Source of the DNA: Bursaphelenchus xylophilus
Taxonomy: Eukaryota > Nematoda > Chromadorea > Rhabditida > Aphelenchoididae
DNA length: 64,000 nt
Direction: 5' to 3'
NCBI GenBank assembly: GCA_904066235.2
Contig: CAJFCV020000005.1
Location: 12,457,501 to 12,521,500, forward strand
The notes beneath the pieces are model-generated. The model was given only the letters and a program-made list of their open reading frames with translations, searched no databases and was not told the DNA's origin. How positions within the stretch are numbered: the first letter of the stretch is position 1; every line of letters begins with the position of its first letter. The position numbers and the translations under genes were made by a program. Below are positions 47,402 to 58,550 of this stretch, one piece after another.

Positions 47402-48753
47402 CTAGGTAGCCGTCATTGTGGGTATTCTGGTTATCTGGCTTTTTGAGTTTGTTAGCATTGAAGTTGCCACCTCCTTTTGTCGTGTGAACGTGTTAATCGT
47501 TGCCATTCTCAGCTCATTGTGTAATGTGATGTAGACTATGGAGTTACAGACCCCGCCAAGTAGCAGGCCGACAATGTAGAAAGGCCCGAGCTTGGCGAAG
47601 AGGTTGACTCCGAAGTAATCCGCCACGCCCACTAATGAGCTGGGGATGGCGTGAAAGATAACCGAGATGATTATCACCGCCATCGTTAGACGGTTCGCCT
47701 AAAAGTACGAATTTGGTTTTCGGAGTACTGTCGCGAAGAATAATATAATCAAGCTTACGAAAAATGTTTTTCCGCAAAGGTCTACGTAATGTTTTTTTTG
47801 GTTGAAAAAACAAAGACTACATACCTGTCTTTGGCCCCGTTCGTTGCTGCTTTTAACAAGAATGGCGTTAGTGTTTGCGGATGTAATCATCTTCAACTTG
47901 ACACCCAAAACCAGCGTTAGCAGCAGCATTACCAGACTTAACAACTAAAAAAAATCTTGTTAAGTTGCGGTTCTTCTAAGCAAAAATCTAATAAAACGTT
48001 AAGCTTGCCATATTGCTTGTCCCCCAGTACCGTCTGTAATCCAGGCTGTTAAAGCAACCGACTGCAGCGCAGCCAGGGTTATGCTGGACGGGATCCATAC
48101 TTAGCTCGAGAATGCAGTCAAAGGTTCCCCAACCAACACCAATAAGGATTGTTGACGCAACATAACTCTTGTTGCTCTGCCTTTGCCGGTAGCGTGTTGA
48201 GAAGAACAGGGCCTGAAAGAATTTATTGTTATTCGGAGTGTCAAAAAACGGCTTGAGGAATGCCAAGGAACGAGTAATGTTTACCTGACAGCGATCTAGC
48301 GCAATCCCAAGGCTAATGATTAAAGTGATTTTGTATTGCAGGGTAAGAGGTAAGCTAAGCTTTACCACGAGGATTCCGTCATAGTCCAGGCGGTCTGGAT
48401 GCCAGTAAGCTATGTAGTAGATCATGTAGGGAAATACTAAAGTTTTGGAAATAATTTTTGTCATTCATGCAGAATCACTCATTCCAACATAACGCTTACT
48501 TACCAGCGATGGCAAAGACTAAGTCTGTAATGCTCAGCATCCAGAGCATTTGGAGGCCGTGGATCTTACGCAGTCTATTTCTTCTAAAATCAACTTAATT
48601 TGGTTGCAGCACCCACTTTAGGAACAAATAACTGATAAATCCGTTTCCGGTGATCGAAAGAATCTGAGATATCACGATAAAAATGTTTTCTCCCATCAGG
48701 AACGTGTTGTACGCCGCCATGTCTTCTGCTGTGTCCGTGGAATCATTGGTCAT
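47402..48753 (-). CDS. Rhodopsin-like nematode chemoreceptor (Srsx/Srbc-like 7TM)
   Basis: Six exons (48753-48617, 48583-48504, 48436-48285, 48212-48009, 47944-47825, 47698-47402) sum to 990 nt, 329 residues. The fourth intron needs a GC donor (ATG|GCAAGC) to keep all seven TMs in frame. TM1 carries ITGNGF (conserved Asn). TM2 is in LQMLWMLSITDLVFAIAG. TM3 ends with GIALDRCQ, a DRY-type motif with Cys in third place. ECL2 has Cys residues (NPGCAAVGC). TM5 is in LLSLVMLLLTLVLGV, followed by a basic loop and ANRLTMAVIIISVIFHAIPS for TM6. TM7 is in YIVGLLLGGVCNSIVYI, followed by a Ser/Thr-rich tail with NSKSQITR. N-terminal NDS is a glycosylation site. Ligand unknown. A second Met at residue 12 is an alternative start. 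Confidence 0.85.
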
Positions 48754-50159
48754 GACCACACGAAAGCAGGAAGGACCAAGAATAGACTAACGCCCGGAAC
48801 GAGAAGCTGCAAGAAAATTGTAGTGAGTTGTGAAATTTTACAAATAAATAAACCTGGAGGCGGAGAAGAAAAGGAATAACATGGTACCACGAACTCACCT
48901 ACGGTAGTCCTCTGGTTGCGCATAATCGTAATGGAAAGGCGACAAAGAACGATAGTCTAGAAGCGAAAAATGCCATAAAAGCAAGAACATAAAGTTTTGC
49001 GATAATTAGGTTTGTCCTGTAACGCCGAAACAAATAAGGTTAAGTATGTATTAAGTATTACCAATGATTACGGGAAATGATGGAGGCTAGAATTCTCAAA
49101 ACTTTGAAATAAGTTGGCATTGCCAGCAAAATAATTAAAAAATTTGCTTTTTTGTATTCACAGTGGAAAAAGCTACAATATGCAAAAAAATCAACAAATT
49201 TCATTTGTGCGTGGACACGAATAAGAGCGTTTCTGATGTGACATTCTGCTCTTCAATTGAAAATTAAAACACGAGTGTAAAAGCGCATGAAACAAGTCGA
49301 TACAATTGTCCTTCAGTTATGTTATATGTCATACTCTAATTTCATAGGTCTGATAACGGCATGGGGTAAAGGTCCTCCGAGGCTCCGTCGAACAGGGGTA
49401 GAATGGCCGAAGGCGTGTTGCGACGCCCTGAAAGTCGGATCAAACTTCCTGAATGCCAAAATACAAAACTCGCTTCAACAATCTGACCAATTCTTAAATC
49501 AAACTACGAATTTTTGAACAAGGTTCAAGAGCTGAACTTTTCAATCTTGCCGCTTCCAACTTTGTCAGTTAATTTTGTCCCGCAATCTCTAGTTTACTGA
49601 GACCTGTGCAACCAAACTTTTAACTTACAAGAGGAAAAAAGAACAGTAAAAAGTCGACCGTAGCCTCCGACTTTCCTAAGTGTTTATTTTGGCCCCAGTA
49701 CGTGAAAAAGTTACAGAAGGCGAGCTTGGTATGTAACGAAATACATAAATACATATATCATGTTGAAATTCCGTTTTTAAATTTGCAATTCTCACGAATT
49801 GCGAATACACCAGTAAATGCGCAAAACCTTAAAGCCAAATAATTATTTCTAAAGTAGTTTCGAAGACAGCTGATATGGAAAGTTCAAATTTATTTGTGAC
49901 TACAATAAGTTATGCATACGTTTATGTGGACGTACTGTCTGCCAAAACGTGTTTGTATCATGTGAAGATAGATTGTTATGGTCAAAACTCGATGACAGAA
50001 AGGTGCTTTAATAAAAGTTTATTTATGATTCAAACATCACCGAGATAACAATCATTTAACGCTGTATTAAGACTATTGCAATGTGACAATTGCTTTTATC
50101 GCGTATTTACAAACAAATTGATTTGTGTCAATTCACACACTTGGTCTCCCTGGGCTTTT
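48754..50159. other. Intergenic region and upstream leader of the receptor gene
   Basis: Just upstream of the receptor, acceptor-like ttcttgcag (about 48812) and a short open exon-like stretch with GTGAGT donor near 48898 may be 5' UTR exons. The frame 49287-49517 (+) is unsupported. Confidence 0.4.
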
Positions 50160-50980
50160 TTAGGCAACCTTTGCGACTCGAACTTTCCGAAGAGGCGCTC
50201 GTCGCAGGCGGGCCAGGTTCATTTTGGCTGGAAGATGGTTTCACGGTATGAGAGAAAACGACTTACGATAAGCTGGAGGAGGTAGGAGGGGCGGCAGTTT
50301 TGGCGCATCGTATGATGGTCCTGGATTGTAAGATGGTGGCGGTGGTGGAGGTGGAGGTGGGGGTGGCGGTGGCAGGGGAGCATATTGTGGTGGAGGGGCG
50401 TACTGCGGCGGTGGTGGCGCGTATTGCGGTGGAGGCGCAGCATAACTGGGTGGTGGCGGCGGTAACGCGTAAGATGGAGCTGGCGCAGGCGCGGGAGCCG
50501 CTGCGATTTGCAACGGAGCAACCACATAGCCCACTGGTTGCGGGGCGGGCGCACCACAACCACAGCTTGGAGCAGGCGCTGGCGCTCCGCAACCACATGG
50601 AGGTGGTGGAGGCGGCGGAGGAGGAGGTGGCGGAGGTGGAGCACAGCAAGGCGGAGGAGGCGGCGGCGGAGCGCAGCATGGAGGTGGAGGAGGAGCGCAA
50701 CATGGAGGCGGAGGCGGTGGAGGCGGTGGTGGTGGAGCACAACATGGAGGAGGCGCTGGTGCAGAGCTGAAAAATTGGTAAAAATATTGTCTGTGGAAAG
50801 GGGTTTTTAAAATTTTTGTAGAGGAACGAAAATTACTCATCAATTGGAATACTAAGCTTGGAAAAACAAGACCAGCACAACCTACCAACAACAACATCCC
50901 CCTCCTCCGCCGCCCATCGGCGGGAACAAGAAAGCCCTCGTCGTCGACGCCAGCAACGATATCACAACAACCCTCAGCAT
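50160..50980 (-). CDS. Secreted proline-rich protein with repeated Cys-Cys units
   Basis: Exons 50980-50886, 50766-50267 and 50227-50160 sum to 663 nt, 220 residues. The ATG at 50980 starts a signal peptide (MLRVVVISLLASTTRA), preferred over upstream ATGs that give no signal. Then FLFPPM, a run of six Gly and four Cys, and repeats of polyproline broken by CCA (PPPCCAPPPP several times), two SCGCGAPAPxP-type units, and QYAPPP/SYAPP tyrosine repeats. The C-terminal exon is basic (ARLRRAPLRKVRVAKV). Composition suggests an extracellular, disulfide- and possibly dityrosine-crosslinked structural protein of cuticle or pharyngeal lining; that is inference. The proline tracts make long spurious frames on the other strand. 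Confidence 0.8.
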
Positions 50981-52753
50981 TCTGAAGCAGGACTGTAGCT
51001 CTCCGGTTGCAGCCTGACGGATTTTATACCTTTTATAACTTACATCATCACTCCATCTCCGCCCCGAAAACGGCGGTTCAATGCACTCGCGTTGCAGCGT
51101 CAACGGCTCACGCAGCGAGCTATTTTTTTGGGGTGCTCATGTTGTTGTATCAGAAAATTTCCCTTTCCGTTTTCACGTTCCCCCCTCTACGAAAACGGAT
51201 TCGGAGTTGAGTAAAGAAGGAGGTAATCAACGAAACCACCGAACAGAGTCAATTTATCCTCGTAATTGCAGATGGGTTTGTTCCCAAGGTCGAGTGGGAT
51301 CGGATGTTGAAGTAGGTTGGTTCAAAAGCAGGAAACATTGTGTTCATGATTTTTCCAGAGGAAAGCAAAAGTACTCAAAAAAAGTCAGATGTTGGAGATA
51401 GTTATGATAAGATCGAGAGTAAAAAAAAAGTGAGGAGCGATGGAAGTATTAATATTTAACGGAGCTTGGTACAAATATAGACCAAAGCTTTTCAATTTTA
51501 CATATGAAAATACTGACTTGCGCACGCGATTTTTAGGCAATCTTGAACATCATCCGGCACTTCTTTGCAAACTTTGGCACGAGAAACTGAGGTCATTACC
51601 GCAGAAGACGGTGACGTTTAAATAGAATATTTCGTGGAGATCATTCAATTTTTGCTAAAAAATGAAACGGCTTTTACTTTCAATCTAAATATCTTTTTTC
51701 CCATTACAGCACGTTTTTTGCCTTCGGTTACGATAAAAGAGAAAGTGCAAAGAAAAGAATGACTACCACCCGCGATGGTAACAATCCAGTTTGTTTTTAC
51801 AACGCCTCGCGGCTGGAGATGTCGTATACGTGTAAGCTGAACGGTTTCTTCGGATTTGTTTTGCAGGAAAAAACACACAAAAATAACTCTGACGATTTAT
51901 GGCTAAGGAGGTAATCATGGCTGTACGACTTGGTCACATAAATTGCTAACAAAATAGCTTTTTTAGTTATCATAAATGCATCGTTTTAATGACCCTAGTT
52001 TCCATTCGCTAGGTTGTGTCTGCTCGTTTCTTGCCTTCTCAAGGGTTGAGAGGCGAGCGATTGAATGAGAAGATTATTAATTACTGGTTTTATTTGAGTG
52101 ACAATTTGCATTATTTTCGCGTGGGTTTGATTCATGGATATACAAAATAAATTTTATTGGAATAACCACTTGCATTGGGTAACTGCAACGAAATCAATGT
52201 ATAAAATTATGAATAAAAACTTTCTTTGAAAGTGAATCGTTTCCTGTCCTTTTTGTGACGATTTCAAAGCGTTTAAAAATACATTTTCTGGATGACGTTT
52301 AAGTCTGGGCAGGTCGAATTTACGGCTTGAAACCTATTACCCTATAATGGCTACAAAAGGTTGGACCGAAAGCTACATGATTAGGCTCCCAATCCAACAC
52401 TTTGGTCGGTCGTTGATAAGATTTTGACCGCATGCCACCCTTGAGTATCTATAAATTAAAAACATCTTTAGAGAATCGTACGAAACCGCTGGATAAAACG
52501 GCGTCCATAATCAAACTTGAATATCTTTTGCCACCAGAAACAAGTTTCTCCCGCCGACTGATCAGCATTGAAGCCAAGTCGATGCATTTTGCGAGGCATC
52601 TACTTGCGTTATCTAAAGAGTTGCTGCTCTGAGACGAGTATCTTTTGTTACTGCTTTCACTTTTTACTACGGGGAGCAGAGGCATATATATTCTCGAATT
52701 TTTTGGATATTAGCTGGCGGCAGGATTTTCCGGGGGATTTCTCTTCCTGTACC
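50981..52753. other. Intergenic region
   Basis: Possible short frames (51440-51625 +, 52432-52632 +, 52449-52685 -) without support. An atattag acceptor at about 52708-52714 lies shortly before the ATG of the next gene and may be its trans-splice or 5' UTR acceptor. Confidence 0.5.
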
Positions 52754-54386
52754 ATGTTGCAACACAAAGTAAAGAGGATACTCGGAAATTCTCTGTACCT
52801 CCGGGTTTTTCGTGTGCTGGAAGTCCTTCGAAGGAAGAACAGAAACTCGAAGTTTGTATTTTTGGGTTTCTTCCTGTTCGTTGTGTTTGTGGAAATGTTT
52901 GTTCTCAATGGAAACAGCGAAGCGGCTCTTCTAGACGATATGAAATTAAATTCTGTTCCTTATAAGGAAAACTACTGTGTAATTTACAACTATATATCTC
53001 CCAACATGACCTACAACGGAAGTGTAACCTTTGTGACGCACAGCGATGTACACTACTTGGGAAACCTGGAGACATTGGTAAGTTTTTTATATACAAACCG
53101 TATTGTGCTTTTCGTAAAATTAAAATCAGTGGAACATATTCGTTTACAGACAAGGTATTGGGATGGACCGATTTCAATCGGGATTATTGTTGATCCTCCG
53201 CAACAGAACGCTTGGAGGTCAAAGGGTTTCGCATCCAAAAAATTCGTCATGGCTCTCTCCAGGCTCGATCTTCTCAGTGCGTCCGTATTGGTTGGGAAAG
53301 TCACCGCGCATCTTGTTTATCCAAAATCCGAGACGTCTCCGTGCGGTCGAATACTCGTTGACGAGAGCGTGTTCTCCAAGGATATCAACTATATAGGCCG
53401 ATACTTCCCCGGGAACCACAAGAGGCACCGCTATCCAATAAATGTGTTGAGGAATGTGGCGCGGATTGGGCTTACCTCGCCAATCTTTATGTCGTCCGAG
53501 TTGGAGGAGATTCCGTCGGCGCATTTTGCAGAAAGAGTCAAAGACTTGGCTTTGAATGAGTTCTCCAGGTGAGTCACAAGACCGGAGATTGATGAAGCCG
53601 TGTCATATATATAGTCGCAATAAGTAGGTAATTTCAGAAATAGCAAAACAGCTTTGATTTACCGAAAGTTCCAAATTGCCAAAGGCCAAGTCGTTCCGCA
53701 GATTAAGAGCGATTTGATAGTAAGCAGTCAACTTTGTTCACAGAATATTTCATAATATTTTTAGCACATGTTTAATGTTGAGAGAGCAGCGGAGTTCAAG
53801 AACTACACCACCACAAAAGCCCACAGAATTCCAATGGTACAGGAGTGGATGACGGTTCCAGAGAACTTTAACAAGTCGAGTGTCTTTATGGTAAAACTTG
53901 TTTTTGAGTTTGTAATGTTATCTATAAGTTGAACGTTAAAACTACAATTCCATTTAGAATCTCACATATATGGATCCAACATGGGAGCCTCGTTTTGTTG
54001 GCTACAATAGGACGGTTCCACTGTACGACGACAGTTTCATCCTTGGGTTAAGAGATCAGACCGAGCTCGTCTACGAGATGTGCCTAAACGGGTTCGAGTT
54101 TAAGGTCCTCAACGATCTTTTCACTTCAACAGTGGGGATTCAGCAGCAAATGTCAAGCGAAGAATTAAACATTCTCAAGAATGGCGCAGGATCAGAGCAT
54201 GGAATGGTAATTATTATAATTAAGTCCGCCTTTTTATCCCGGAAGGGTCTTACATTATAACTCACAAGATTTCCGTTTCAGCTGGTCGAGGAATACACAA
54301 AACGACTCTCCAAACAATTCCCCGATCTCAACGAACGATGCGGCATCTTCAAAGCCGACGATCAGTTCTATTATCATGTAAATTAA
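52754..54386 (+). CDS. GT49 / B4GAT1-like (beta-1,4-glucuronyltransferase family) type II membrane protein
   Basis: Six exons (52754-53077, 53150-53568, 53638-53719, 53765-53890, 53958-54206, 54282-54386) give 1305 nt, 434 residues. A basic N-terminus and one anchor (FVFLGFFLFVVFVEMFVL) indicate a Golgi type II protein. The family blocks are present: VTFVTHSDVHYLGNLETL, WDGPISIGIIVD, YPINVLRNVAR, the segment before IPS, and the late MDPTWEPRFVGYNRTVPLYD with GFEFKVLNDLF. B4GAT1 relatives add glucuronic acid to a xylose primer on O-mannosyl glycans of dystroglycan or similar acceptors. However, the expected DxD before (V/I)PS reads Glu-Leu-Glu (SSELEEIPS), and the conserved His after the second block's Phe is Ser/Thr (FTSTVGI). 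Activity is therefore uncertain. Glycosylation sites NMT, NGS and NLT are present. Confidence 0.88.
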
Positions 54387-54740
54387 AGAACAATTCAATG
54401 CCCTCGGTTAATAAATTATTTATTATGCACATCAAAAATTTCTAAATACATTTCTTTGGCTTGTTGTTTCTCGTTTACTTTTTTTAAACTTCATGGCTTG
54501 TCCTGAATCAATTTGGGCATAGACGTTATAAGATTTTACAGGATGCCATGGTTTTAAATTTAGCGTTACAAAAGAGACCTGTGTAACCTACTCGGTTAAA
54601 ATATTCTACAGTGAAAGTGTAACTGAAGTGTATTCCTTGTTGTTAAAGAAGCAAAACCCAAACGCTTGTTTCTAAAAAATTTATCTCTGAAATTTCAATG
54701 AGAAAAAAATAGCTTAACGAATACTTTATTGAAGTATTCG

Positions 54741-55510
54741 TTAATTGTGGTCTGTGGCAGAAACTCCTTCTGGAACCCCAATCGCCTTTGGTGTACGTAG
54801 AACGGTCTGTTGACTTGAACTTGGTGGAGGTACCCCGGCCTTCTCTTTGGGCGGATTTTTAGTCTGAGAGTCAAGCTGTTCCTGCTGGTCTGTAAGAGTT
54901 TCTCACACGGCAATACTAGCTTACCAGCGTTATTTTCACGTTCATTAGCCCTTTTTTTGCTCGAGTCTTTGGTCTCTCCTGTCATGTCCACCGGTTTCCC
55001 GATTGCTGGGCGAGGTGGTGGAGCCTTTGCACGTCGCTTTGTTCCATTTGCACCGGCTTTGGGTTTTTGATGCTTGGGAGCGGGTTTAGAGATCTTCTTG
55101 TCTAAAAGTACGCCGAATCTTAAGGCAGTCATCGTTAACTTACCTTTCTCACCTTTTCCTTTCTTGCTCTCCTTCTTGTTTGGTTTTAATTTGCCGTTTG
55201 ATTCATCAGCTGGATCTTGATCAGGCTCGGCGCTTCGTTCAGACGAATTCAGCTGCCCAGACAACTGTGCCAGACGTTCGTTCATTTGCCTCGTGTAGAC
55301 AATGATGTAAACCAGAAGCGGCATCTGAACTACCAAGAAGGCCAAAGCCACGCAATCTCTGAAGAAACATGCTAAAAATCGCACAAGCACTTACACTGAG
55401 AAACGGAGATCGAGGACAATGGCGACAGCAATCGTTGCAACCGCAATGATGAGAAATGTCAGGCCAACGAAAAAAGAAATAAGAACATTTTTGAGAGCAG
55501 ACCCTGTCAT
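54741..55510 (-). CDS. Two-TM protein with lysine-rich cytosolic tail, unknown function
   Basis: Four exons (55510-55395, 55358-55144, 55101-54925, 54889-54741), introns of 35-42 nt, sum 657 nt, 218 residues. Two hydrophobic segments near the N-terminus (VLISFFVGLTFLIIAVATIAVAIV and CVALAFLVVQMPLLVYIIVY) are joined by a short loop, so both ends probably face the cytosol. The rest is hydrophilic: an amphipathic MNERLAQLSGQL stretch, acidic residues, then many Lys (KKESKKGKGEKG), Pro/Ala-rich parts (KAPPPRPA) and a Ser/Gln C-terminus. The tail looks disordered and suited to binding acidic partners or nucleic acid or membrane surfaces; no domain is recognised. Confidence 0.7.
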
Positions 55511-55963
55511 GAACAACCGGAAACGGTAGAAAAGTGGAAAATCAAGAACGGAATGAAAAGAAATGTGTGTTTTGTTGCCAGATAGAATATTTTAAAAAAA
55601 AATCTCTTTTGTCACCGCAATTGGTTTAAGATATCTGTTGTTAGCCAAAACATATTTTTAGACCTGATTATTGACTGTTCATTGCAACACCACTAATTCG
55701 GCGGCGCACAACGAGTCTACATAATGGCTTATTCAAAGAATTTTAAGAATTCCGTTTTCCTGAACATTGACGGCTACTTTCGGCACGAGAAAACAACGTT
55801 CGCACTCATTTGACCGAGCTCATACGGCACCGCAACTCAAGCTTCAGTCATTACTCTGGAAACTATATGAAAACATTCCACCTGATTTTTTTCAGAGAAT
55901 TTATGCATTCAATATATTATTTACTTAATTCTTATACATACGGCACTTGCAATGACTAACTTT

Positions 55964-57135
55964 TTATGTCAATGCTGACTTTATAGAGTTCAATAACGGC
56001 AGTTTTCCTTCTTTACAGACGTTTTCAAAGTCGTCAAAGTCCAATGTCCATACAAAGACACCAGCCAAGCCGTTGGATTTAGCATAGGTCGCCTTCAAAC
56101 TAACGGATTTTTGATTGTCGTAGCTGTACCACAAGTTGCTCTGCTGAACATAAGGAACCTGCGAAGTGTTGTCCCAGCTGGACACACCTCCTTGTTGAAT
56201 TACTTGGCATGCTTCGTAGTAGGAAAGGATTCCTTGAGTTTGAGTGGTAGCCATAGCGGGAGAAGCAGATAGTGCCGCTGAGCCTGGGCCTTGGTTTGGA
56301 GAACTCGAAGCCAAGGTCCATCCACGGCCGTAAGTTGGTATGCCAAGCAGTATTTTTGCGGCAGGGAAGTGCTAAATAACAAGTTTATGTTTACATTATT
56401 CCTCAAGGTGACGAGCGCTAAGACAAACTACTATACCTTGTTATAATACTGGGTAATATAGTCTACGGTAAATTTCCCGCTTCCATAGAGAGGTGCGTTC
56501 TCACCAGTGACCGTCTCCCAGGTTCCATGAAAGTCATAAGCCATAATGTTCAGAAAATCAAGCGATTTCTGAAGGCTAGCGAAGTCGTAGATTTGAGCGG
56601 CTGTGTCTGCGTTTGCGGTGACAGCGGCCGTAACCAAAAAATCACCGCCTCCGGCCGTCTTCACGGCTTGCACCAACTGAGTAAACAAATCCTTTTGATC
56701 AGCGGTGGGAAACTCCCAATCAATGTCGACTCCATCAAACCCATACTGCTTGGCGAACGCGACAACGTTCTTAGCAAAGGTTTGCCTGGATTCTTCGCTT
56801 GCAGCTACGGTGGGAAAATTTCCAAAGCTGGAACCCCCAAAGGACAAGATTGTTTTGAGGCCAGCTTGCTTCTTTTTCAAAGCCTTCAAGCCTGCGTAAC
56901 CGTTGGTCAAATCGGATGCATCGGTCGATGACGCAACTCCAGACGTATCGGTTTGGGCAAAAGCGTAAAAAATGTGCGTGCACGCGCCGACTTCGTACCT
57001 GTCAAAGCTCCATTTGCCCGGCTCCGGTCGATACTGCGCCCAGTTCGTCAAGTAGCAGCCGCGAATTGGATCGGCCGACAACAAGGCCGCTTCTGCCAGA
57101 AGGATGTAGACGACAAGAGAGTTCATGTTTGCCAT
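55964..57135 (-). CDS. Secreted chitinase, glycoside hydrolase family 18
   Basis: Hydrolyses beta-1,4-GlcNAc linkages of chitin, likely in eggshell, pharyngeal cuticle or food. Exons 57135-56437 and 56371-55964, 368 residues. Signal peptide SLVVYILLAEAALLSA, then the GH18 barrel: RGCYLTNWAQYRP (beta 1), CTHIFYAFAQ (beta 2), LKTILSFGG (beta 3), and the catalytic DGVDIDWEFP with all acidic residues of DxxDxDxE intact. LNIMAYDFHGTW (beta 6), GIPTYGRGW (beta 7) and LAGVFVWTLDFDDF (beta 8, with the substrate-stacking Trp) follow. No chitin-binding domain follows the catalytic domain. Met 4 (57126) is an equally possible start. Upstream about 460 bp to the next gene forms the promoter region. Confidence 0.95.
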
Positions 57136-57598
57136 ATGTTGGCGCAGTCGCTTTATTGGCTTTTATAGTGCCCAAAAATGGGAGGGTCTTTTCTGGTTGC
57201 ATAATTTTTTCCAGGTGCTATTGTTTTTCTATTATAATCTACTGTGGATATTTGTACAAATGCGGCGCACTGTAGGTTTCGTTTTTAAATGTTTTTGTTT
57301 TTGTGGGGCGTTTGTTAGCTACCTCTCTTTTTTTAGACGGAAACAGTTGCGCAAACGATACACGTTGTTCATTTGTCTCATATTGTAGGCAAGCGGTTGG
57401 CAGGGCCGATATTGTATGTAACATTTTTGTTCTGTAATAAACAAAGACGGGCTTGCGTGTAATAATAAAAAAAAATTTCTTTAAAACGTTGTTAAGGTAT
57501 TTAAATACCCTTGGTTTCGGAATATAACATAAAAGATGCCCAGTATATCAACAAGAGTTCATTAATAATTCCATAAAGAAGGTTCTCTGCGCAGAAGT

Positions 57599-57808
57599 AT
57601 GCAACGTGTCCTGTTCTTTACCGTTTTTGGCTGTTGGGTTTATCTGGTTCGAAATCTTTTACGCAGACAACGTTGCCGTATCTACGCGGATCTCCCCATT
57701 GAGGCGAGAGATATTGAAACAAAATTAAGTGCTGCTAATCGAAGCTGTAACAGGGATCTCTGCTTCTTTGTAAAGGATGCGCTCAACGGTGACAATAACA
57801 ATTTGTAA
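57599..57808 (+). CDS. Possible 69-residue membrane-anchored or secreted small protein
   Basis: Single open exon. N-terminal hydrophobic segment (VLFFTVFGCWVYLV) followed by RRQRCR, a potential furin-like or dibasic site. The remaining 43 residues are hydrophilic with NRSCNRDLCFF and an Asn-rich end. The 5' side has a ctgcgcag that could accept a leader 9 nt before the ATG. It could be a chance frame; no homologue is recognised. Confidence 0.3.
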   Translation: MQRVLFFTVFGCWVYLVRNLLRRQRCRIYADLPIEARDIETKLSAANRSCNRDLCFFVKDALNGDNNNL

Positions 57809-58000
57809 ACGCACATTTTGCAATACAAATATTAATAAGATGTTCCCTCGTAAGCTACGTGGTATTCATTTTCAATGTGGTTTTGTTAAGTGCAACACAA
57901 CTACAAATTGAAAATGATGTTGCTTGAGTTTCTAAGACGCAATAACGCACAAAAATTTATTTTTCCGACCTTCAACTTCAAAAAAAGGTGATTTGGGCCA

Positions 58001-58074
58001 AAAGAGAAATCGAACCCGTGCGGAACCGCCCTCTTGATTTCCAGACTACGGCACTAGCCACTCGGCAACATTGT
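58001..58074 (-). pseudogene. Degenerate tRNA-Ser-like sequence
   Basis: On the minus strand, TTGCCGAGTGGCTAGTGCC (A box) and CACGGGTTCGATTTC (B box) surround CTGGAAA, which places GGA as anticodon. A long variable-arm hairpin GGCGGTTCCGC is also present, as in type II tRNA-Ser. The anticodon stem (GTAGT/TCAAG) and T stem do not pair, so this is a decayed tRNA or a tRNA-derived repeat. Confidence 0.4.
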
Positions 58075-58550
58075 TCTCGTTTGTAGGAGGAGACCGACCA
58101 CGCTTTTTATCGTTTGGCTTTTTTGCAATGCCTGGGCCTTTTATGAGGAAATTAAGCCAGATTTTGGGCATTTTCTACCCTTAAACCTAAAATTGGGCAG
58201 ATAAGTAGTTTCATATATTCCTGATCAGCGCAATTCCAAAAGTCAAAAAGTAGGAGCCCCCATAAAGTATTTTACTTGTATGGAAAATCGGGGTTCCACA
58301 CTTGGAACACTTGCCTTGTAAGCAAAACCAAAACTTCCAGTAGCCATGGTAGCCAGATGTCGATTAGATCCGAAATTTTTCAGACAAGTGCGCTTATTGG
58401 ATCAGATACGGAAAGTTTGACCCTCTTTCTCCGTGTTTTCGCCATTTTCTTAGCGTGCGGCATCTGCGGAGAGTAAGTTTTTCCGCCCTTCATAATCTCT
58501 CTTACAACTCGTTGGTCGCGCAACTCGCCTCGTCGATTCATTTCGTCGCA

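Noticed and set aside
50219..50810. Long frames on both strands over the proline-rich gene (His/Leu-rich, Trp/Arg-rich, Glu/Ala-rich)
   Set aside because: Composition is dictated by the CCN repeats read in other frames; the secreted frame has a signal peptide and consistent splicing.
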